From: Nitrospira sp. UBA5699
GTDB lineage: Bacteria > Nitrospirota > Nitrospiria > Nitrospirales > Nitrospiraceae
NCBI GenBank assembly: GCA_002420105.1
Contig: DIHJ01000012.1
Span: 1 to 30,239, forward strand
Direction of reading: 5' to 3'
Length of the DNA: 30,239 bases
Positions 12,799 to 22,048 of this stretch are shown one piece after another. The first letter of the stretch is position 1; every line of letters begins with the position of its first letter. The notes beneath the pieces are model-generated. The model had not been told where the DNA came from. It saw nothing but the letters and a program-made list of their open reading frames with translations, and made no database searches. Position numbers and translations under genes: made by a program.

Positions 12799-15072
12799 AT
12801 GGTCAGGCGAAGTGGCCGGACAGGGGTCTGTCGGCTGATAGTATCGGTTGTAGTCGTTCTTGTGGTGGGTACCTTGCTTGGTGTGCCGTACGTCCAGGCA
12901 GAAGCAAGCGCGGAGGTGACGGAGGAGCCGCCAGCCATCGAGATGGATCCCATTCATGTGGAAGGCCAGCGGATCGAAAACATCGAAAGCGTCAAGAAGG
13001 AGTTTGCCAGACGGCCGGGGAGCAACATTCTGATTGAGGAGAAGCAAATCGTCGAGTCGCGCGCGCTGAATCTCAATGATGTATTGCAGTTCGCGCCCGG
13101 CGTGAGGTTTCAATCCCGTTTCGGGGCCGACGAAGGACAGTTCCAAATTCGCGGCACGTCGTTGCGGAACAATTTTCATCACCGGGGCATCAATATTCTC
13201 ATCAATGGGATCTTCTTCGGCGACGCCGATGGATTTTCCGATTTCGAGTCCATCGATCTGTTGGCCTATGAACGGATTGAAGTCTACAAGGGCGCGAATG
13301 CACTACGGTACGGCGCCAACACGATCGGCGGCGCTATCAATTTCGTGCCTCGGACTGGATACAGCGCCTCGGTGCTCCAAATGCGCATGCTCGCCGGTAG
13401 TTTTGGAATGGTCAGCGGACAGGTCTCCAGCGGCAAAGTGACGGAGCCTTTCAAGGTCGGGAACATGAATGCGACGGCTGATTATTACATCAGTGTGTCC
13501 GGGAACCGACAGGACGGGTTTCAGGATCACAGCCAGCAGGCGAGAGAACGCATTAATGCCAACGTGGGCTTACAGCTTGGCAATCATCAGGAGGTGCGAG
13601 CGTATTTTCTTCAATCTCTCGTATCCGAGGCGATCCCGGGAGCATTAACCAATGAGCAGCTGTTTCAGAACCGGACGCAGGCGGGTGGGCAAACTTCCTT
13701 CCCGGTTCCCGGGTTCTTCGCATGCGTGACGAATAACCAGACCTGCAAATGGGGGCGTTATTACAATCTACAACGGGTCGGCGTCGCGTACCATAACGAA
13801 TTCGCTCCCAAGCAGTTCTTCGAGATCATCCCCTACTTTTCCAATCAGTATGTCGATCATCCGATTTTTCAGACGCTCCGGCAAAACACGCAAAACGTGG
13901 GCGGCGAGTTTCGCTATGTGAATACGAACCAACTGTTCGGAATGAATCATTCGTTTGTGGCGGGTTTCCAACCGCGATACGGGAACCAGCATCAGACGAG
14001 GCATGTGAACATCAATGGAACCGCTGGGGCTCTGACCCAAGACTACCATGCCAGGACGACCTATTTCGGGGCCTATGCTGAAGACGCACTCGATGCGACC
14101 AAGGACTTTACGATCGTCCTCGGGGGTCGTTGGGACTATAGCGGGCGCCAGGCCAATATTCAGAACTATGGTCCGGCCGGCAATCCGTTCGATCCCACGA
14201 TCCCATCTGCGCCGACCACTACGCAGCAGCCGCTTCGGCATTTCGATGCCATCAACCCCAAAGTGGGTTTAGTCTATCGCACCACGCCCACATCGCAGGT
14301 GTATTTCAATGCCAGTCGGGCGTATGAAGCTCCACTCAATGTGGAGTTGTTATCGGCGATCAATGCGGACGGGAGCGGCAATACGGGGTTTCTCAATCTT
14401 GATGCGCAGCGTGCATGGCAGTTTGAACTGGGGCACCGGGGCACCTCGGCCGATAAGCGCTACAGCTGGGATGTGACTGTCTACGACTTGGAGATGAAAA
14501 AGGAAATCCTTGCATCAAACATCAACAACCAGAGCACCTTTCAGAACGCCAATGGGACACGCCATACGGGCGTCGAAGCCGGGGGGGCCATGGTGCTGAC
14601 CAGGGGGCTGTTTGCACAAAGCGGACGCGGCAAGGAGGATAGTTTACAGACACGGGCGGCGTATACCTGGTCTCGATTCAAGTTTACCGACGACGTGCGC
14701 GGCGGGGGTATCGGTGGGCCCAATGTGCTCATCGCGAAGGACGGCAATACGGTGGCGGGGGCGCCTGAGCACAATCTGAATCTAGAAGTCCGCTACGATC
14801 ATCCGGCCGGCTGGTGGGTGGCGCCGAACGTGGAATGGTCGTTGTCGGGATTCTATGTCGATTACTTGAATACGGTGAAGAACCCGTCCTATTTCGTGCT
14901 GCACATGAAGTCGGGCTGGAATATCACGGACCGACTCACGCTCTATGCAGAAGGACGCAATCTGACGAACAAGACGTATGCTGGGTCTGTCGTAGTGAAC
15001 GACTCGCTCAACCGCTTCGCCAATCCTGCCCAAGGCATTAGCGCCTATGCAGGGGTGGAATACAAGTTCTGA
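12799..15072 (+). CDS. TonB-dependent outer-membrane receptor (receptor 2)
   Basis: This is a full receptor of 757 residues with AGGAGGAAAG upstream of its ATG. It has a signal peptide ending near YVQAEA (34), a TonB-box-like IEMDPIHVEGQ (47-57), and a plug domain with LNDVLQFAPGVRF, FQIRGTSLRNNF, GADEGQ and RYGANTIGGAINFVPRTG. The barrel ends in VEYKF with a C-terminal Phe. The plug resembles FecA-type siderophore/citrate receptors, but plug similarity does not define the ligand. It is not close to receptor 1 and lacks its coiled coil. It precedes a periplasmic amidohydrolase, which may process the imported ligand. Confidence 0.93.
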   Translation: MVRRSGRTGVCRLIVSVVVVLVVGTLLGVPYVQAEASAEVTEEPPAIEMDPIHVEGQRIENIESVKKEFARRPGSNILIEEKQIVESRALNLNDVLQFAPGVRFQSRFGADEGQFQIRGTSLRNNFHHRGINILINGIFFGDADGFSDFESIDLLAYERIEVYKGANALRYGANTIGGAINFVPRTGYSASVLQMRMLAGSFGMVSGQVSSGKVTEPFKVGNMNATADYYISVSGNRQDGFQDHSQQARERINANVGLQLGNHQEVRAYFLQSLVSEAIPGALTNEQLFQNRTQAGGQTSFPVPGFFACVTNNQTCKWGRYYNLQRVGVAYHNEFAPKQFFEIIPYFSNQYVDHPIFQTLRQNTQNVGGEFRYVNTNQLFGMNHSFVAGFQPRYGNQHQTRHVNINGTAGALTQDYHARTTYFGAYAEDALDATKDFTIVLGGRWDYSGRQANIQNYGPAGNPFDPTIPSAPTTTQQPLRHFDAINPKVGLVYRTTPTSQVYFNASRAYEAPLNVELLSAINADGSGNTGFLNLDAQRAWQFELGHRGTSADKRYSWDVTVYDLEMKKEILASNINNQSTFQNANGTRHTGVEAGGAMVLTRGLFAQSGRGKEDSLQTRAAYTWSRFKFTDDVRGGGIGGPNVLIAKDGNTVAGAPEHNLNLEVRYDHPAGWWVAPNVEWSLSGFYVDYLNTVKNPSYFVLHMKSGWNITDRLTLYAEGRNLTNKTYAGSVVVNDSLNRFANPAQGISAYAGVEYKF

Positions 15073-15136
15073 GCGCGGAGGGTGCTGGCTGTCTGATGTG
15101 GCTGCCACACCTTTGTGAAAAACACGAGGAATCACG

Positions 15137-16582
15137 GTGAGCACGCGACCAATCGTTAGAAGGCAGCGAGGTGTGCAGAATATTCGATCAAGTCCTCCAA
15201 GAGGAGTCCTGAGAACGATGGTGTTTGTCATCGCTGTGATCTGTGCGGCGGGGAATCTGCTTTTTGTGGAGGCGCCAGGGCGAGCGGCAGGACTGGCCAG
15301 CGCCCCAGCGTTCAAACAGTATGCATTAGTCAATGGTCGGTGGTTCAACGGCCATCAGTTTCAGGAAGATAGGTTCTACGTAGTCGATGGGCGTCTTACG
15401 CGCAAGCAGCCCGCCCACGTCGATGAGACTATTGACCTGCAAGCAGGGTTTGTCGTCCCGCCGTTCGGCGAAGCCCATAACCATAATGTCGAAGGGTTGT
15501 GGGATCTCGATGCCGTCGTGGCCCGATACCTCCACGACGGGGTGTTCTATGTGAAGAATCCAAACAGTATTCGAGAATTCACGGCACAGATAGCGCCGCG
15601 CATCAATAATCCGACGAGCATCGATGTGGTGTTTGCGAACGCCGGCCTGACCTCGTCCGACGGCCATCCGGTGCCGTTGTACGAGCAGGTGCTGAGAGAG
15701 TCCCGATATCGAACTGCCGTGGGTGAGGTGCCGACCGGCTGGTTCAACAACCGGGGCTATGTACTAATTGATAGCGAACTGGATCTTCAAAAGAAGTGGA
15801 GCACTCTCACAGAGGGGCAACCTGATTTCGTCAAAGTCTTTCTTGTCCATTCGGAAGATACGGCGCAGCACCGTCAAGCGGGTGGATCATCTGGCCGGAA
15901 GGGGCTTGATCCGGGGCTGGTTCCTTCGATTGTCGAGCGCGCACACCGTGCGGGCCTGCGGGTGTCGGCGCATGTCGAGACCGCCGCCGATTTCCGGGTC
16001 GCTCTCTCTGCCGGCGTCGATGAACTCGCGCACGTGCCTGGGTGGTTTCTCGATCAGGTGAGGGAGGCAGAACGGATGGTGCTCACGGAAGAGGACGCAC
16101 GTCTCGCGGCCAAGGCCGGGGTGGTGATTACGACCACGACCGTTGCGATGAAGCCAGCGCCGGCCGCAGATGCACGTCATGAAGGGATTCATGATCCGCA
16201 AGGAGGACATGGGCAGAGCAAGCATGCCTCCTCAATGGATCCTGCGACATGGTCGCAGGCTAGGGATCTCCAGGCTCGCAATATACGGCTACTGCATCGC
16301 CAGGGCGTGAAGCTGGCGATCGGCAGCGATCATGCCGAGACCTCGCTCGCGGAAGCCCTCCATCTGCACGAGCTCGGCCTGTTCGATAATCTGACGTTGC
16401 TGAGACTCTGGTGCGAAGACACGCCGCGATCGATTTTTCCGGACCGGCGGATCGGCCGCCTTGACGAAGGGTACGAAGCCAGCCTACTCGTGTTGAGCGA
16501 AAATCCGATCGAACATTTCCAGGCCGTCACCCACATTGACTTCCGGATGAAACAAGGGCGGGTACTCCATGCAGGACGATGA
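15137..16582 (+). CDS. Periplasmic amidohydrolase-superfamily metalloenzyme
   Basis: The start is GTG 15137 (481 residues), with an N-terminal membrane or signal segment at about 27-50. The TIM-barrel metal ligands of the amidohydrolase superfamily are in order: HNH (His114, His116), a Lys in DFVKVFLVHS (about 234) that can be carbamylated, SAHVET, LAHVPG and GSDHAE. The C-terminal part with GRLDEGYEASLLVLSENP is typical of imidazolonepropionase/prolidase-like members. It would hydrolyse a C-N bond with a mononuclear or dinuclear metal site. The substrate is unknown. The gene begins 64 bp after receptor 2 and may share its transcript. Confidence 0.88.
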   Translation: MSTRPIVRRQRGVQNIRSSPPRGVLRTMVFVIAVICAAGNLLFVEAPGRAAGLASAPAFKQYALVNGRWFNGHQFQEDRFYVVDGRLTRKQPAHVDETIDLQAGFVVPPFGEAHNHNVEGLWDLDAVVARYLHDGVFYVKNPNSIREFTAQIAPRINNPTSIDVVFANAGLTSSDGHPVPLYEQVLRESRYRTAVGEVPTGWFNNRGYVLIDSELDLQKKWSTLTEGQPDFVKVFLVHSEDTAQHRQAGGSSGRKGLDPGLVPSIVERAHRAGLRVSAHVETAADFRVALSAGVDELAHVPGWFLDQVREAERMVLTEEDARLAAKAGVVITTTTVAMKPAPAADARHEGIHDPQGGHGQSKHASSMDPATWSQARDLQARNIRLLHRQGVKLAIGSDHAETSLAEALHLHELGLFDNLTLLRLWCEDTPRSIFPDRRIGRLDEGYEASLLVLSENPIEHFQAVTHIDFRMKQGRVLHAGR

Positions 16583-16723
16583 GACCTCGAGTGCGCGCCT
16601 CGTGCGGGAAGTCGTCACCGAACACGCGGACTATGTGTAGCAAACATGTGTACGTAGCTGCACACGTCGGTAGACGCCAAAATCATGAGCATCTATAAGT
16701 GCGATGGCTTCGGGAGGTATTCC

Positions 16724-17068
16724 ATGCGACTGAGAATTGGAACGGTTCTTGGAAGCTGCTTGCTGGCAATCAGCGTTTCGGCTTTTGCGCAGGATGCGAG
16801 CCTGGAGCGATTGCTCAGGGTGCAGGTCTTCAATAAGGCGTTCGAGGGATTCGACCACTATTCTGTCACGATTGAGGAGGAGCAGGCCCAAGCGGACGGT
16901 TTGCGTGAAGTCACGGTGGTGGCGAGCGGGAAATTCCTGGATCACGCCAAACGGTTGAAAGTCGTATTCCTGATCGTGGGCGATCAGGTGATCGGAGGGC
17001 AGGTGTTGGAGGGCACGGACTTGCCGCCGTGTCTGGCTCCGATTGAATCACGGTCATCGGCGCTCTAA
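16724..17068 (+). CDS. Small secreted protein of unknown function
   Basis: ATG 16724 with GGGAGG upstream gives 114 residues. A longer reading from 16685 lacks a good ribosome site. The signal peptide ends at SAFA. The mature part has no Cys except one near the end (PPCLAP) and includes a beta-rich stretch (LREVTVVASGKFLDHAKR, then LKVVFLIVGDQVIGGQV). I do not recognise the family. It lies between the amidohydrolase and the cupredoxin-like gene, all on the same strand. Confidence 0.75.
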   Translation: MRLRIGTVLGSCLLAISVSAFAQDASLERLLRVQVFNKAFEGFDHYSVTIEEEQAQADGLREVTVVASGKFLDHAKRLKVVFLIVGDQVIGGQVLEGTDLPPCLAPIESRSSAL

Positions 17069-17099
17069 ACTGTCATTCTTCGGAAGGAGGAGGTCTTCT

Positions 17100-17579
17100 A
17101 TGCTAACGAGGATTCAGGTGGGTATTGTCGTGGGTACGTGCCTCGTGATGGTGGGATCCGCCGCTTGGGCGCTGCAAGCGGGCGGGGTCGAGGTCGGTGA
17201 TTTGGAAACCGGATCGGTCGTCGGTCAACCATTCAAAGAACTGGAGGTCGATGCTCAACTGTTTGCCATCGAGTTAGGGAAGCTCAAAAGCTGGTATCCT
17301 CCGGTCACGATTCTCGACTTTAAAGTCCGTCCGGGCCGACCGGTCCTCCTGAAGGTCACGAACAATTCTGCTGTCGAGCGGGGATTTCAAATGACGGACG
17401 CAGTGAATGCCGGCTCACCGTTCGTGCTGAAAGCTGAGGTCGTCTTGAAGCCAGGCGAAACCAAGTATATCGGCGTCCCGACTAGCGATCTTTTCTATGC
17501 CACCCAAGGGAATACCCTCACCTATCGCGATCACCTGAATCCGAAGGAACCGGGTGGCAAGCTCGTAATGATCAAGTAA
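17100..17579 (+). CDS. Cupredoxin-like secreted protein without visible copper ligands
   Basis: The ATG is preceded by a strong GGAAGGAGGAGG site. The 159-residue product has a signal peptide (ending near AAWA) and a mature domain with the beta-sandwich pattern of cupredoxin-like proteins: VTILDFKVRPGRPVLLKVTN, then VVLKPGETKYIGVPT. The usual Cys-x-x-x-x-His-x-x-x-x-Met copper loop is absent. The mature part has no Cys and only one obvious His. It may bind a partner rather than copper, or use Met and carboxylates. It precedes the SmbP-like gene by 182 bp. Confidence 0.7.
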   Translation: MLTRIQVGIVVGTCLVMVGSAAWALQAGGVEVGDLETGSVVGQPFKELEVDAQLFAIELGKLKSWYPPVTILDFKVRPGRPVLLKVTNNSAVERGFQMTDAVNAGSPFVLKAEVVLKPGETKYIGVPTSDLFYATQGNTLTYRDHLNPKEPGGKLVMIK

Positions 17580-17761
17580 GTCAGCCGTTCAATGTGCTCT
17601 TAGGGAGCGTTCAGTCCACATAAGGGATCAAATGGCGAGACGATGGCATCTGAACGGAGCCTGGGCTTTTGCGCGCACCCGCCAGAGTCACGAGCGGTAA
17701 CTCGATTATGGTGCACTTCAGGTTCCCATTGGTCATTTTCTTACCAGAAGGAGGAGAAACC

Positions 17762-18139
17762 ATGACACGAATTGGTCGGCTTCTTGCGGGCTTGACGTTG
17801 GCCGGTCTGATCGTCGGCGTGCCCGTCCTTGAGGTCTTGGCAGATAGTGAGGCCAGCCACGTTAACGAAACGATCAGGCATGCCAAGGAAGGAATCGCAC
17901 ACGAGAAGGAAGCGATCAAGCATCTGGAAGCATCAATCAAGGTCAGCGGCGATGCGCATGCGAAGGAAGCGTTGGAGCATGCAAAGGAAGCCATCAAACA
18001 CGCTGAGGAATCTCTTGGCCATGCTGAACAAGCCGTGAACCACCAGCAGGGAAAGGCAAGTGATCCTCTTGCGACAGGCAAGAAAACGTTGCGGTGCGGC
18101 AATGGTTCGCCAGCCTGTTTCAGCCTGCGGCATCTCTGA
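17762..18139 (+). CDS. SmbP-like small His-rich metal-binding protein
   Basis: ATG 17762 with AGAAGGAGGAG upstream gives 125 residues. The signal peptide ends near VLA. The mature part is a helical repeat of about seven residues with regular His and Lys/Glu: IRHAKEGIAHEKEAIKH, then ALEHAKEAIKHAEESLGH. This pattern is that of SmbP, the periplasmic copper-binding protein described in Nitrosomonas europaea. It is thought to bind several divalent or copper ions and buffer them. The last ~28 residues, with KTLRCGNGSPACFSLRHL, break the repeat and carry two Cys. They may be an aberrant tail, as an IS element starts 99 bp later. Confidence 0.85.
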   Translation: MTRIGRLLAGLTLAGLIVGVPVLEVLADSEASHVNETIRHAKEGIAHEKEAIKHLEASIKVSGDAHAKEALEHAKEAIKHAEESLGHAEQAVNHQQGKASDPLATGKKTLRCGNGSPACFSLRHL

Positions 18140-18319
18140 CGCTGAATTCTTCTAGTGTCCTGAGTCTGAAGTCATGGGTATAAGTCGTGCATTGGTTATG
18201 TCCTCACGAGTCATCTCACACCGGAGGACACCGATGCTGTCAATCATCAGCCGAAGTTGACCCTTTTATTCTGATGTGAACTTGACCCCTCCCCCGAGTT
18301 GAATCAGCATCTGATGGCG

Positions 18320-19111
18320 CTATGAATCCGAATGGGCCGCGGCCGTGACAGGGGACTTGAAGAGCCCCGCCTTCCGTTTCTCTCGCAATCGATAGCTCTC
18401 ACCTTTAATATTGACCGTGATGGAATGGTGGAGGAGTCGGTCGAGAATCGCCGTGGCGATGACCGGATCGCCAAACACGTCGCCCCAGGCGCCGAGGCTC
18501 TGATTGCTGGTGAGCAGAATCGAGCCCTGCTCATAGCGCCGCGAGATGAGCTGGAAGAACAGATTCGCGCCCTGCCGATCAATGGGGATATACCCGATCT
18601 CATCAATGATCAAGAGCTGGGGTTGGGCCAACACTTTGAGCCGGTCCTCCAGCCGGTTTTCGGCGAGCGCTTTGCCGAGCGTCGCGAGGAGGCCCATGGC
18701 GGTCGTAAACAACACGCGGTGGCCCTGTTCACAGGCCGTGATGCCCAGGGCCACGGCGAGATGCGTTTTGCCGACGCCGGGCGGGCCGAGGAACAACGCA
18801 TTCTCGCCCTGCTCCAGATAGCGCCCGGTGCCGAGTTCACGGATCAGTTTTACATCAATGGAGGGCTGGACCTTAAAGTCGAACGTCTCCAGTGTCTTCT
18901 GGAACGGGAACCGCGCCATCGCCAACCGCATCGCCAGATGCTTGTCGGTCTTGGCCTGCACCTCGCGCCGCAGCACCTCCTCTAAAAAGTCCGTATAGGA
19001 GCGTTCCGCCTTGGCCGCCTGCTCCAGTAAACTCGGCAGTTCCGCGGCGACTTGATAGAGGCGGAGGCGCTGACAGTGCGCCTGGAGTCGCTCAAGCTGG
19101 GGCGTGCTCAT
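18320..19111 (-). CDS. istB: IstB-like ATPase of IS21-family element IS-1
   Basis: The ATG at 19109-19111 gives a 263-residue AAA+ transposition helper. It has the N-terminal helical region of IstB, the Walker A GPPGVGKTHLA, the Walker B LLIIDEIGYIP, and the sensor LLTSNQSLGAW. IstB stimulates IstA and selects targets. All key residues are present and the length is normal, so it is probably functional as a protein. It overlaps the istA remnant by ATGA (19108-19111). Confidence 0.93.
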   Translation of the reverse strand: MSTPQLERLQAHCQRLRLYQVAAELPSLLEQAAKAERSYTDFLEEVLRREVQAKTDKHLAMRLAMARFPFQKTLETFDFKVQPSIDVKLIRELGTGRYLEQGENALFLGPPGVGKTHLAVALGITACEQGHRVLFTTAMGLLATLGKALAENRLEDRLKVLAQPQLLIIDEIGYIPIDRQGANLFFQLISRRYEQGSILLTSNQSLGAWGDVFGDPVIATAILDRLLHHSITVNIKGESYRLREKRKAGLFKSPVTAAAHSDS

Positions 19112-19629
19112 GAGGCACCGCCCGGTTCTGCCACGGCGGCATACAGGGCCAGATCTCGGACCATCACCTCGCCGAGGTCCCCATACCCCGGATCCCACTG
19201 GGGCGGCCGGGGCGTGGCGGCGGGTCCGCCCGCGCGCAGCAGCCCGCGATAGTGCGTCCGATCCATGACCACCGCATGGCGCGTGGACTTGGCATGCCGC
19301 GCAATGCAGACCCCGCCATGGAAGATTTCATAGTGGCGACTGCTCTCCTGCACGTGGACGGTCGTGCCGACATACTCCACCGGCACAGAATAGCGGGCGG
19401 CCGCGATGGCGACGAGCGCATCGGCCGGAACGCGTCGCAGACGCACCCGTTCATAGTGATAGGGGGAACGCGAGCCCAGCGGCGTGAGCGTCTCCCGTGC
19501 GAACCGCTCGATCGGCCGCTCATGCGTCGTCCCATGAACGCGCTGATCCGCGACCGTCACCGCCCACTCCTGCAGCCAGGCGTTCAAGGCGTCCCACGAA
19601 GCAAACCGGCGGCCAGCGAGGGCATTGCG
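19108..19629 (-). pseudogene. istA: IstA transposase remnant of IS-1
   Basis: Only the C-terminal third of IstA remains: AGRRFASWDALNAWLQEWA through RVHGTTHERPIERF and the Mu-type C-terminal domain, ending with a stop that overlaps istB. The frame is interrupted at 19629 by the end of IS-2, and a stop codon (19634-19636) lies just inside IS-2. The HTH and DDE domains are absent, so this copy cannot catalyse transposition. Confidence 0.88.
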
Positions 19630-19737
19630 TGTTTAGCGACAATTAGAATTGCGGGGTAACGACAATTAGATCTGCGGGGTGTCCGCGCCTCCTCACCGCC
19701 GGTCCTGTACCCTCTTCGCTCTATCAAGGGAGGGCGA

Positions 19738-21213
19738 ATGGTCACCGACCGGCAAGTAAGGAGACTGATGATGGAACTTGGCACCGGCATACCACTTTCC
19801 ACAGCAGCCATGCGGGCAGGGATGAGTGAGAACACGGCCCGGCGGTATCGGACGGGGCCACTCCCCAGTCAGCGGAAAGCCCCGCGGCAGTATCGGACGC
19901 GCCCCGATCCCTTTGCGGCGTTGTGGTCGGAGATTGAAGCGCTGTTGGTCCAGGCGCCTGGACTCGAGGCCACCACGATCTTCGAGACCCTGCGGGGACG
20001 GCCCGAGGCGCCCTTGACCGACGGCCAGCTCCGCACGTTGCAACGCCGGGTCCGGCGCTGGCGGGCTACCCACGGGCCCGAGCGGGAGGTGCTGTTCCCG
20101 CAAATCCACCGACCGGGCGAATATGCGCAGAGCGATTTCACGGCCATGGGGGCACTGGGCATCACGCTCAACGGCCAGCCATTCGATCACCTCTTCTATC
20201 CCTTCGTCCTCCCGTACTCGAACTGGGAGACCGGCGCAATCTGTGTGTCCGAGAGTTTCGAGGCGCTGATCGCCGGGTTTCAAGCGGCCGTCTGGGAACT
20301 GGGCCGGGTGCCAGCCCTCCACCGGACGGATAATTTGTCGGCCGCCACCCATGACCTGCGCGACGGCGGCCGGACCTTCAACGAGCGGTATCGGCAGGTG
20401 CTGGAGCACGCTGGGGTGCGGCCAGACGCGAACACGCCCGGCCGCGGCCATGAGAATGGCGATGTGGAACAAGCCCATCACCGATTCAAACGGGCGGTCG
20501 AGCAAGCGCTGCTGCTCCGGGGCCACCGCGACTTCGAGAGCCAGGCCCGCTATGCGCAGTTTCTACGGGCGATCCTTGCCGGGCGGAATCGAGGACGCCA
20601 GGCGAAGCTCCAGGACGAACTCCCGCACATGCGCCCCCTCCCAGCCCTGCGTCTTGAGGATTTCCGCGTGCTCCGGGTGATGGTCAATCGCTTCTCGATG
20701 ATTCGGGTCGGTCACAACGTCTAGTCCGTCGCCTCGCGGCTCATTGGCGAGACGGTGGAGGTGCGGGTCTATCCCGAACGACTTGAGGTGCGGTAGGCCG
20801 GCGACGCGGGGGCGACGATCGACCGGCTGCGGGGGCGCGGGCAGGCCGCCATTGACTATCGGCATCTGATTGGGTCGCTGGTGCGTAAGCCCGGTGCCTT
20901 CGCCCGGTATCGCTATCAAGCCACGTTGTATCCGACCACGACATTCCGCCGGGCCTATGACGCGCTCACGGCCTGCCATGGGAGCCGGGCGGATGTCGAA
21001 TATGTGCGCCTGCTCCAGTTGGCCGCCCGCACGAGTGAGTGCGAGGTGGAGACCGTGCTGGGGCGGCTGCTCGACGGCGGCACACGCTGGGATGCGATGC
21101 AGGTGAAGGCCCTCGTGCAGCCCGACGTGATCGCCGTGCCGCCGTGTGCGCTCACGCCGCCAGATCTCTCGGTCTATGACGCCTGTCTTGAGGCGGTGGG
21201 AGGTGGCCGATGA
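19738..21213 (+). pseudogene. istA: IstA transposase of IS-2 with two in-frame amber stops
   Basis: The frame from ATG 19738 to TGA 21213 encodes a whole IstA: an N-terminal HTH (LSTAAMRAGMSENTARRYR), the DDE core with GEYAQSDFTAMG, RTDNLSAATHDL and GRGHENGDVEQAHHRFK, and the C-terminal Mu-type domain. It is broken by TAG at 20722-20724 (after RVGHNV) and TAG at 20794-20796 (after ERLEVR). Both positions would fit Tyr in related proteins (HNVYSV and VRYAG), so each is a one-base TAC/TAT to TAG change. The stop overlaps istB by ATGA. The first 328 residues keep the whole catalytic core. Confidence 0.88.
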
Positions 21214-22048
21214 CGACACCGACGATGACACTGCCGGTGTTGCTGCGCGCGCTCTGCTTGCCCACCTTTGCTCGTGAGTATGCGGTCGTGGCGACCCACG
21301 CCGCCCGCGAAGGGTTATCGCATGAGGCCTATTTGCAGACGCTGGCCACGCAGGAGGCCAGTGATCGCGCGGCCCGTCGGGTGGAACGCCTGATTGTGGA
21401 GGCCAAGTTGCCACGCGGCAAAAGTCTGGCGACGTTCGACCTCGCGCGACTGCCGCCCAAAGTTCGAACCGCCGTGGCGACGCTCCGAGAGGGCGCGTTC
21501 CTGGATCAGGCCACCAATGTGCTCGTGTTTGGCAATCCCGGAACCGGCAAGCCCCATCTCGTCTGTGGGCTCGGACTGGAGCTTGTCCGGCACCGGCGCC
21601 CCGTGCTCTTTGCCCCGACCTTCCAACTCGTCCAGCGCTTGCTCGCGGCCAAACGCGATCTCCGCCTCGCGGCCGAACTGAAACGGCTCGATCGCTTTGA
21701 CGCGCTCATTCTCGATGACCTCGGGTATGTGCAACAGGACCGCGAAGAGATGGAAGTGCTCTTCACCCTGCTGGCCGAACGCTACGAGCGCCGGTCGGTG
21801 CTGATCACCAGCAATCTCGTCTTCAGTAGTGGGACCAGATCTTCAAAGATCCCATGACCACGGCCGCCGCCGTGGATCGGGTGGTCCATCATGCCGTGAT
21901 TCTGGAACTCCCGATTCCCAGCTACCGAGCCCAAGCCGCGAAAGCGAGAAGTCAGGCGTCATCCGGCGCCGCCACGCCAGACCTGAAGAGCGGGGGAGAC
22001 ATGACCGTGCACGACGAGCGACCCGACGGAGCCCGGACGGCTCCCTAA
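21210..22048 (+). pseudogene. istB: IstB ATPase of IS-2, frameshifted with altered Walker A
   Basis: The ATG overlaps the istA stop. Residues 1-205 form an IstB ATPase with the motif GNPGTGKPHL, where the catalytic Thr of the Walker A GKTHL is Pro (residue 115), then LILDDLGYVQ and VLITSNL. Near 21825-21830 one base is missing: adding one would restore SQWDQIFKDP and continue into TTAAAVDRVVHHAVILEL up to TGA 22048. The protein is thus doubly damaged. With the two amber codons in istA, IS-2 is immobile unless helped in trans. Confidence 0.88.

Larger units (their letters stand above)
18238..19629 (-). mobile_element. Truncated IS21-family element (IS-1)
   Basis: The right-hand terminus of the element (left in this window) starts with TGTCAATCATCAGCC at 18238. 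It carries two TTGACCC-type terminal repeats at about 18256 and 18281, as expected for IS21 multiple end repeats. The element contains an intact istB and only the C-terminal part of istA. It ends abruptly at 19629, where IS-2 begins. The rest of istA and the other end were not found after IS-2, so they have been lost. Confidence 0.8.

Noticed and set aside
16620..16700. AT-richer stretch with ACATGTGTAC-like partial palindromes before the gene at 16724
   Set aside because: The pairing is short and interrupted; it does not stand out from chance.
17762..18060. Repeat array in the SmbP-like region considered as a CRISPR or tandem DNA repeat
   Set aside because: The repetition is at the protein level (His/Lys/Glu heptads) with varied codons, not exact DNA repeats with spacers.
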